DNA of 64,000 bases, from assembly GCF_000956525.1 (NCBI RefSeq), contig NZ_JYIW01000026.1:372001-436000 (forward strand), in the 5' to 3' direction. Below the pieces are notes generated by a model. That model had not been told where the DNA came from. It did not search any database and saw only the letters and a program-made list of their open reading frames with translations. This document shows positions 58,845 through 64,000 of this stretch, one piece after another; the first letter of the stretch is position 1; every line of letters starts with the position of its first letter. Both the position numbers and the translations under genes were made by a program. The stretch comes from Microbacterium oxydans. GTDB taxonomy: Bacteria; Actinomycetota; Actinomycetes; Actinomycetales; Microbacteriaceae.

Positions 58845-60083
58845 ATGAACAGTCCCACCACCACCGAGATCCTGATCGTCGGTGCGGGGATGGCGGCGCG
58901 ACGGTTCGCCGAGCAGCTGCTGACGCGAGCGTCCGAGCCGGTGCGCATCACCATGATCGGCGACGAAGGACGACAGCCGTACGACCGCACCAGGTTGAGC
59001 GATCTGTTCCTCGGCGCGGCGGAGGAGGACCTGACTTTCGATTCCTCGCTCTTCGAAGACGACCGGATCGAGCTGATCGTCGACGACCGAGTGCTGCGCA
59101 TCGACCGTCGAGCGCAGACGGTGCTGACCCGATCACGGCAGACCCATCGCTACGACACCCTCGTGCTGGCCACCGGCGCCTACGCGGCCCGGATCGCGGT
59201 CGACGGCGCCGCGCTGCCGGGATGCTTCGCATATCGCACGCTCGATGACGTCGAAGAGCTCCGCGAGTTCGTCCAGGCGCGCAGCGCCGAGCTCGGGCGT
59301 GACCTCCGTGGTGTCGTGATCGGCGGCGGGGTGCTCGGACTCGAAGCGGCAGGCGCCCTGCAGACGATGGGGGTCGATGCGACGGTCATCCAGTACGCGG
59401 ATCGACTCATGGCCACGCAGCTCGACGGCACTGCGGGCAGCATCGTGAAGCGGCACCTGCAGGCGCGCGGGATCGCGGTGCGCACCGGCACTCGAGCGAC
59501 CAGGATCGACCCGGACGAATCCGGCGCGGTCACGGCGATCGAGTACCAGGACGGCTCGTTCCAGCGAGTCGACGTCGTGATCTTCACTGTCGGGATGCTC
59601 GCCCGAGACGAGCTCGCCCGCAACGCAGGGATCGACGTGCATCCGCTCGGCGGCATCGTGATCGACGACGGATGCCGTACCTCCGATCCCGCAGTGCTCG
59701 CGATCGGCGAGGTCGCCAGCTACGACGGACGCTGCGTCGGGCTGGTGGCAGCGGCGTACGAGATGGCCGACGTCGCTGTCGGGCGCCTGCTGGGTGAGGA
59801 TGTCGCGTTCTCGGGGTACGACGAGTCAGCTGCGGTCACACTCGCCGGTGTCGAGGTGGTCAGCTTCGGCGACGCGCTCGCGAGCACGCCGGATGCGGTC
59901 GATGTGCTGTATGCGGACCCGATCGCCGGGGTCTACAAGAAGCTGGTCCTCGCGGAGGATGCGCACACCCTGTTGGGCGGGATCCTGGTGGGCGATGCGT
60001 CCGCCTATGGATCGCTGCGGCCGCTGGTGGGAGCGAGACTCGTGGGAGACCCCTCGTCGTACGTGCTGCCGGCGCGCGGCTGA
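58845..60083 (+). CDS. NirB N-terminal-like FAD/NAD(P) oxidoreductase
   Basis: The 412-residue flavoprotein matches the N-terminal FAD/NAD(P) part of assimilatory nitrite reductase large subunit NirB: ILIVGAGMAARRFAEQLL, YDRTRLSDLF, the NAD-binding GVVIGGGVLGLEAAGAL and VGMLARDELARNAGI, then a C-terminal YKKLVLAEDAHTLLGGILVG. The BFD [2Fe-2S] and sirohaem domains of full NirB (about 800 residues) are missing and no continuation follows in any frame. It could donate electrons to a separate reductase or rubredoxin. GGAG precedes the ATG. The two GlnR-like boxes upstream support a nitrogen role. Confidence 0.85.
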   Translation: MNSPTTTEILIVGAGMAARRFAEQLLTRASEPVRITMIGDEGRQPYDRTRLSDLFLGAAEEDLTFDSSLFEDDRIELIVDDRVLRIDRRAQTVLTRSRQTHRYDTLVLATGAYAARIAVDGAALPGCFAYRTLDDVEELREFVQARSAELGRDLRGVVIGGGVLGLEAAGALQTMGVDATVIQYADRLMATQLDGTAGSIVKRHLQARGIAVRTGTRATRIDPDESGAVTAIEYQDGSFQRVDVVIFTVGMLARDELARNAGIDVHPLGGIVIDDGCRTSDPAVLAIGEVASYDGRCVGLVAAAYEMADVAVGRLLGEDVAFSGYDESAAVTLAGVEVVSFGDALASTPDAVDVLYADPIAGVYKKLVLAEDAHTLLGGILVGDASAYGSLRPLVGARLVGDPSSYVLPARG

Positions 60084-60102
60084 GGCGGCCGCGTCGCGCG
60101 GG

Positions 60103-60387
60103 CTATCCGGCGGGCGTCTCGCCCGGGACGGGCGCCTCTGAGGGGGCCGGGGTCTCGGTCGGCGCGACCGTGGGGGTCGGCGTCGGCTCGGGTGCGGTCA
60201 CCTGGGCGTGCACGACCTGACTCGCGATCGCGGCAGCGACGATCACGACGCCGACCACGATGCCCACCACGTTGTCACGCACGCGGCGACGGATCTGTCC
60301 GTCGTGCCAGCTGACGCGGGCCGCATGGATGCGAGCACGTTCCGCCTGTGCGCGCTGCTGTGCGTTCTTGGACCCGCGTGCCGCCAT
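60103..60387 (-). CDS. Small single-span membrane protein with Pro/Thr-rich tail
   Basis: The 94-residue product has a basic, Ala/Arg-rich N-terminus (RGSKNAQQRAQAERARIHAA), one hydrophobic helix (VVGIVVGVVIVAAAIASQVV, about residues 40-59), and a low-complexity Pro/Thr/Glu tail (APEPTPTPTVAPTETPAPSE). By the positive-inside rule the tail is outside. Similar small proteins occur next to rarA in Microbacteriaceae, as I recall; function unknown. The gene is divergent from rarA with 89 bp between and convergent with the NirB-like gene. Confidence 0.75.
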   Translation of the reverse strand: MAARGSKNAQQRAQAERARIHAARVSWHDGQIRRRVRDNVVGIVVGVVIVAAAIASQVVHAQVTAPEPTPTPTVAPTETPAPSEAPVPGETPAG

Positions 60388-60476
60388 CTGCCCTGGTTCC
60401 CCTCACTGCGTCGCCGCTCGACGTCGCCTGAGAGCCTACCGTCGTGAACGTCGTGACCCCGCATTAGCCTGGAGTC

Positions 60477-61868
60477 ATGACGTCCCCTGCCGCTCTGCTC
60501 TCCGGGCAGACGCCCCTCGCCGTGCGCATGCGCCCGGTGTCACTCGACGAGGTGGCAGGGCAGCGGCACCTGCTGCGCGCCGGATCGCCGATCGTCGCCC
60601 TCGCCGACCCTGACGCCACCTCACCAGGAGCGGTCTCGATCATCCTGTGGGGCCCTCCCGGCACGGGGAAGACCACGCTCGCGCAGGCGATCGCCCGCTC
60701 GTCCGGACGCCGTTTCGTCGAGCTCTCCGCGATCACGGCCGGCGTGAAGGACGTGCGCGAAGTCATGCAGGAGGCCATCACGCAGCGCGATCTCTACGGT
60801 CAGACGACGATCCTGTTCCTCGACGAGATCCACCGGTTCACGAAGGCGCAGCAGGACGCCCTGCTGCCCGGTGTCGAGAACGGCTGGGTGATCCTGATCG
60901 CTGCGACCACGGAGAACCCGTCGTTCTCGGTGATCTCGCCGTTGCTGTCCCGGTCGCTGCTGCTCACGCTGCAGGCGCTGACGGATGACGACATCGGTCT
61001 GCTCGTCGACCGAGCGGTGAGCGATGCTCGTGGGCTCAACGGCATGGTCTCGCTGGGCGACGAGGCGCGGTCCTCGCTCATCAGACTCGCCTCGGGAGAT
61101 GCGCGACGCGCGCTGACCGGTCTCGAAGCTGGTGCGGCCGTCGCGCTCTCGCATGCGACCGAAGGCACGGGCGAGGCGAAGGGCGACAAGAAGGGGGAGA
61201 AGAAGGGCGGCTCGAAGAAGCCCGCGGATGTCCCTGAGGTCTCCGCCGATGACATCGCCCAGGCCGTCGATCGCGCGCTGCTGCGGTACGACCGTCAGGG
61301 TGACGAGCACTACGACGTGATCAGCGCGTTCATCAAGTCGATCAGAGGTTCCGATCCCGATGCCGCGCTGCACTACCTCGCGCGCATGATCGAGGCGGGG
61401 GAGGACCCCCGGTTCATCGCCCGGCGTCTCGTGATCTCCGCCTCCGAAGACGTCGGCCTCGCCGACCCGCAGGGACTCGTGATCGCCGTCGCCGCTGCCG
61501 ACGCCGTCGCGTTCATCGGCATGCCGGAAGGACGCATCCCGCTCGCCGAGGCGACCGTGTACCTGGCCACCACCGCCAAGTCGAATGCCGCCTACACGGG
61601 GATCGACGCCGCGATCGCCGACATCCGCAAGGGCGGGTTCGGCCGCGTGCCGCTGCACCTTCGCGACGCGCACTATCCCGGGGCGAAGCGACTCGGCCAC
61701 GGCCGCGGCTACGTGTATCCGCATGATGCGGAGTTCGGGATCGTGCCGCAGCAGTATCTGCCTGACGAGCTCGACGGGCGTCAGTACTACGTGCCGAAGA
61801 CGCTCGGCGCAGAGCGCGATATCTCGGCTCGGCTCGAGAAGATCCGCCGGATACTCGGCGATCGATGA
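60477..61868 (+). CDS. rarA: Replication-associated recombination ATPase RarA (MgsA)
   Basis: The 463-residue AAA+ protein, related to clamp loaders and RuvB, acts at stalled replication forks. Walker A ILWGPPGTGKTTLAQAIAR near residue 60, Walker B TILFLDEIHRFTKAQQDAL about 55 residues later, sensor 1 LIAATTENPSFSVISPLLSR, and the C-terminal domain with HYDVISAFIKSIRGSDPDAA and GRIPLAEATVYLATTAKSN. A Lys/Gly-rich insert (GEAKGDKKGEKKGGSKKPAD), at about residues 231-250, sits between the ATPase lid and the tetramerisation domain and is not in E. coli RarA. Start is ATG 60477. Confidence 0.95.
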   Translation: MTSPAALLSGQTPLAVRMRPVSLDEVAGQRHLLRAGSPIVALADPDATSPGAVSIILWGPPGTGKTTLAQAIARSSGRRFVELSAITAGVKDVREVMQEAITQRDLYGQTTILFLDEIHRFTKAQQDALLPGVENGWVILIAATTENPSFSVISPLLSRSLLLTLQALTDDDIGLLVDRAVSDARGLNGMVSLGDEARSSLIRLASGDARRALTGLEAGAAVALSHATEGTGEAKGDKKGEKKGGSKKPADVPEVSADDIAQAVDRALLRYDRQGDEHYDVISAFIKSIRGSDPDAALHYLARMIEAGEDPRFIARRLVISASEDVGLADPQGLVIAVAAADAVAFIGMPEGRIPLAEATVYLATTAKSNAAYTGIDAAIADIRKGGFGRVPLHLRDAHYPGAKRLGHGRGYVYPHDAEFGIVPQQYLPDELDGRQYYVPKTLGAERDISARLEKIRRILGDR

Positions 61869-61885
61869 CGCGCGGCCCGATCTGT

Positions 61886-61891
61886 TAGAAT
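61886..61891 (+). promoter_or_regulatory. Probable -10 element of rpsD
   Basis: TAGAAT at 61886-61891, in TTAGAATTG context like that upstream of yebC, lies 145 bp before the rpsD start. The resulting leader of about 135 nt would be long for a housekeeping gene and could host S4 autoregulation, as in other bacteria; no defined S4-binding fold was recognised. Confidence 0.4.
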
Positions 61892-62035
61892 TGACCGGCT
61901 CGAAACCGAGTTTTCGGGCATCTCCTCGTTCATACCCCACCTTGCTGGCGCCCCGGCGTGCGCTCCAAGGCAGAACGCGGACGATACGTCCGTGAGTCGT
62001 GAAAGACGCGACCACGTCATCGGAAGGACAACTTC

Positions 62036-62665
62036 GTGACCACGAAGTCCCAGGACCGCCGCAAGGTCCGGCTCAGCCGTGCCCTCGGCATCCCGCTCAC
62101 CCCGAAGGCCGCCCGCTACCTCGAGAAGCGTCCCTACGCTCCGGGTGAGCACGGCCGCACCAAGCGCAAGGCAGACAGCGACTACGCCGTCCGTCTTCGT
62201 GAGAAGCAGCGTCTCCGCGAGCAGTACGGCATCCGTGAGAAGCAGATGCGCAACACGTTCAACGAGGCTCGTCGTCAGGACGGCCTGACCGGTGAGAACC
62301 TGGTCGAGCTCCTCGAGATGCGTCTCGACGCACTCGTCGTGCGTTCGGGCTTCGCCCGCACCACGGCTCAGGCTCGCCAGCTCGTCGTGCACCGCCACAT
62401 CCTCGTCGACGGCCAGCTCGTCGACCGCCCGTCGTTCCGCGTGAAGCCGGGTCAGCTCATCCACGTCAAGGCCAAGAGCGAGGGCACCGAGCCCTTCCAG
62501 GTCGCAGCAGCCGGCGGTCACGCCGAGGTCCTGCCTCCCGTTCCCGGCTACCTCGAGGTCGAGCTCGACAAGCTCCAGGCTCGTCTGCTCCGTCGTCCGA
62601 AGCGCGCCGAGGTCCCCGTGACCTGTGAAGTGCAGCTCGTCGTCGAGTACTACGCGGCTCGCTGA
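62036..62665 (+). CDS. rpsD: 30S ribosomal protein S4
   Basis: The 209-residue primary 16S-binding protein starts at GTG 62036 after GGAAGGA. It begins TTKSQDRRKVRLSRALGIPL and has the S4 RNA-binding domain MRLDALVVRSGFARTTAQAR, QLVVHRHILVDGQLVDRPSF. The N-terminus lacks the Cys4 zinc motif present in some S4 paralogues, so this is the C-minus form. Standing alone before alaS, rather than in the alpha operon, is common in actinobacteria. Codon use is strongly biased, as expected of a highly expressed gene. Confidence 0.98.
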   Translation: MTTKSQDRRKVRLSRALGIPLTPKAARYLEKRPYAPGEHGRTKRKADSDYAVRLREKQRLREQYGIREKQMRNTFNEARRQDGLTGENLVELLEMRLDALVVRSGFARTTAQARQLVVHRHILVDGQLVDRPSFRVKPGQLIHVKAKSEGTEPFQVAAAGGHAEVLPPVPGYLEVELDKLQARLLRRPKRAEVPVTCEVQLVVEYYAAR

Positions 62666-62691
62666 GTCTCGCGCATCACGCGCAATCACGC

Positions 62692-62721
62692 AGAAGGCGT
62701 CGGGGGTTCCCGACGCCTTCT
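62692..62721 (+). terminator. Rho-independent terminator of rpsD
   Basis: AGAAGGCGTCGGG (62692-62704) pairs with CCCGACGCCTTCT (62709-62721) in a perfect 13-bp stem with a GGTT loop, followed by GTCGTTT. It lies 26 bp after the rpsD stop. Confidence 0.88.
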
Positions 62722-62781
62722 GTCGTTTCCGCATACGATGGAGACACCGCGCCTTCGCGGATCAAGGGCAAGGATGACGTC

Positions 62782-62970
62782 ATGAAGAACATGCAGTGGT
62801 TCCTGATCGGTGTGATCGGCGGCTTCATCGCTGCTCATTTCATGAACAAGGACCCGCGTGGCCACGACATCCTCGCCGAGGTCGACGCCCGGATCAACGG
62901 GTTCACCGCGATCATCGGCGACGCCTACCGCGAGCAGGAGGCACGGCTCACGGAGCCGGGCAACAACTGA
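62782..62970 (+). CDS. Small membrane-anchored protein upstream of alaS
   Basis: The 62-residue protein has an N-terminal hydrophobic helix ([18 protein letters not shown]) and a short soluble tail ([20 protein letters not shown], then [17 protein letters not shown]). It is found at the same place, between rpsD and alaS, in other actinobacteria as I recall, often labelled DUF948-like or hypothetical; here it is too short for DUF948. Its function is unknown. An AAGGATGACG site precedes the ATG, and alaS starts 52 bp later, so it is probably cotranscribed. Confidence 0.82.
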   Translation: MKNMQWFLIGVIGGFIAAHFMNKDPRGHDILAEVDARINGFTAIIGDAYREQEARLTEPGNN

Positions 62971-63022
62971 ACCATCGCCGCGCCCCGGTGCGGCAACTTC
63001 ACGCAAGGACACCCGGACCTCT

Positions 63023-64000
63023 ATGAAAACTGCGGACATCGCGCAGCGGTATCTCGACTTCTTCGAGAAGAACGACCACGTCATCGTTCCCTCCTCCTCG
63101 CTGGTCAGCGAGGACCCGACGCTGCTGTTCACAGTCGCGGGCATGGTGCCGATGATCCCGTATCTGACCGGGGTCGTTCCTGCTCCCCATCCGCGCATCG
63201 CGGATCTGCAGAAGTGCATTCGCACCAATGACATCGAAGAGGTCGGTCGGACCGCCCGCCACGGCACGTTCTTCCAGATGCTCGGCAACTGGTCGTTCGG
63301 CGACTACTTCAAAGAGGGCGCGATCCGCTACGCATGGGAGCTGCTCACCTCGTCCGAGTCCGATGGTGGCCTCGGCTTCGACGAGAAGGATCTGTGGGTC
63401 ACGGTCTACGAGACCGACGACGAGGCCGAATCGATCTGGCGCGACATCATCGGTCTGAAGCCGGAGCGCATCCAGCGACTCGGTCGTGCCGACAACTACT
63501 GGAACACGGGTCAGCCCGGCCCCGGCGGCCCCGACTCGGAGATCTTCTTCGATCGTGGTCCCGCGTACGGCAAGGACGGCGGCCCCGCAGCCGACGACTC
63601 CCGCTTCCTCGAGATCTGGAATCTCGTGTTCATGCAGGACTTCATCGAGAACATCCGCGGCAAGACCGAGTTCGACATCGTGGGCGAGCTGCCGATGAAG
63701 AACATCGACACCGGCATGGGCCTCGAGCGCGTCGCGTTTCTCAAGCAGGGCGTCGAGAACATGTATGAGACCGACCAGGTGCGTCCGGTCCTCGATCGCG
63801 CGGTCGAACTCTCCGGCCGTCGCTACGGCGCCGACCATCAGGACGACGTGCGGTTCCGTGTGATCGCGGATCACGTGCGATCCTCCCTCATGCTGCTCTC
63901 CGACGGCGTCCGCCCGTCGAACGAGGGACGCGGATACATCCTGCGCCGTCTGATGCGCCGTGCGGTGCGCTCCATGCGCCTCCTCGGTGTCGATGAGCCG
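63023..64000 (+). CDS. alaS: Alanyl-tRNA synthetase, N-terminal part (runs off window end)
   Basis: From ATG 63023 the frame stays open for 326 codons to the last base, so the gene continues beyond the window. The class II catalytic core is clear: [54 protein letters not shown] with motif 2 [15 protein letters not shown], and [16 protein letters not shown] (motif 3). AlaRS charges tRNA-Ala; the editing and C-Ala domains are missing only because of the window edge. No riboswitch was seen in the 52-bp leader. Confidence 0.97.
   Translation, partial: MKTADIAQRYLDFFEKNDHVIVPSSSLVSEDPTLLFTVAGMVPMIPYLTGVVPAPHPRIADLQKCIRTNDIEEVGRTARHGTFFQMLGNWSFGDYFKEGAIRYAWELLTSSESDGGLGFDEKDLWVTVYETDDEAESIWRDIIGLKPERIQRLGRADNYWNTGQPGPGGPDSEIFFDRGPAYGKDGGPAADDSRFLEIWNLVFMQDFIENIRGKTEFDIVGELPMKNIDTGMGLERVAFLKQGVENMYETDQVRPVLDRAVELSGRRYGADHQDDVRFRVIADHVRSSLMLLSDGVRPSNEGRGYILRRLMRRAVRSMRLLGVDEP

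Overview
The window is chromosomal DNA from a high-G+C actinomycete, most probably a Microbacterium or close relative in the Microbacteriaceae. This rests on strong third-position G/C bias, many GTG starts (and one TTG), DUF3000 and DUF349 proteins, a pair of small MGTL-starting proteins that I know mainly from Microbacteriaceae, and actinobacterial gene orders (DUF3000-rnd-fadA-fadB; ruvCAB-yajC-secDF-relA; rpsD/alaS). No phage, IS element, CRISPR array or rRNA operon was seen. Almost all DNA is coding, on both strands.

Layout. 1-588: 3' end of dxs. 597-8075: lipid block with a membrane protein and TetR regulator, glpD, a second TetR regulator and, divergently, an alkylglycerone-phosphate-synthase-like flavoprotein, a diacylglycerol-kinase-like lipid kinase and a GMC oxidoreductase. 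It resembles the glpD1/TetR/flavoprotein/lipid-kinase order of Mycobacterium tuberculosis (Rv2249c-Rv2252, from memory). 8155-13342 (minus): DUF3000, RNase D, thiolase and the FadB-type beta-oxidation enzyme. 13368-26765: alpha/beta hydrolase, sufE-sseA sulfur pair, ZapE ATPase, ammonium transporter behind GlnR-like boxes, an orphan PemK/MazF-like protein, DUF1611 protein, SPW membrane protein, amine oxidase, GIY-YIG nuclease, aminotransferase, and a glutaminase coupled to an MFS transporter.

26808-27331: four tRNA genes (Val-CAC on minus; Gly-GCC, Cys-GCA, Val-GAC on plus). 27464-34869 is a looser, accessory-looking stretch of small hypothetical genes, an SRPBCC protein with a 24-codon coupled leader ORF, tandem small paralogues, a glycosyltransferase, a BLUF blue-light sensor with all key flavin-site residues, a small acidic protein, and a DNA photolyase. 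34936-38275 holds a secreted or anchored hydrolase, a two-component system and a YnfA-like protein.

38335-64000 is mostly housekeeping: thrS and a HIT protein; a vitamin B6 locus (pdxY, a MocR regulator, pdxS, pdxT) beside a PLP-dependent decarboxylase; DUF402 protein and esterase; yebC-ruvC-ruvA-ruvB-yajC-secD-secF-relA; an unassigned protein, a DUF349 protein, a NirB-N-terminus-like flavoprotein behind a second GlnR-like site, rarA, rpsD, a small membrane protein and the 5' part of alaS, which runs off the window.

Themes: glycerolipid/ether-lipid-type metabolism (0.6-8 kb), nitrogen supply (amt, glsA, NirB-like protein, two candidate GlnR sites), PLP synthesis and use (41-46 kb), and light sensing with light-driven DNA repair (31.7-34.4 kb). 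No completely new system is evident. The best leads are the lipid block with its operators, the two GlnR-like sites, and the BLUF/photolyase neighbourhood.
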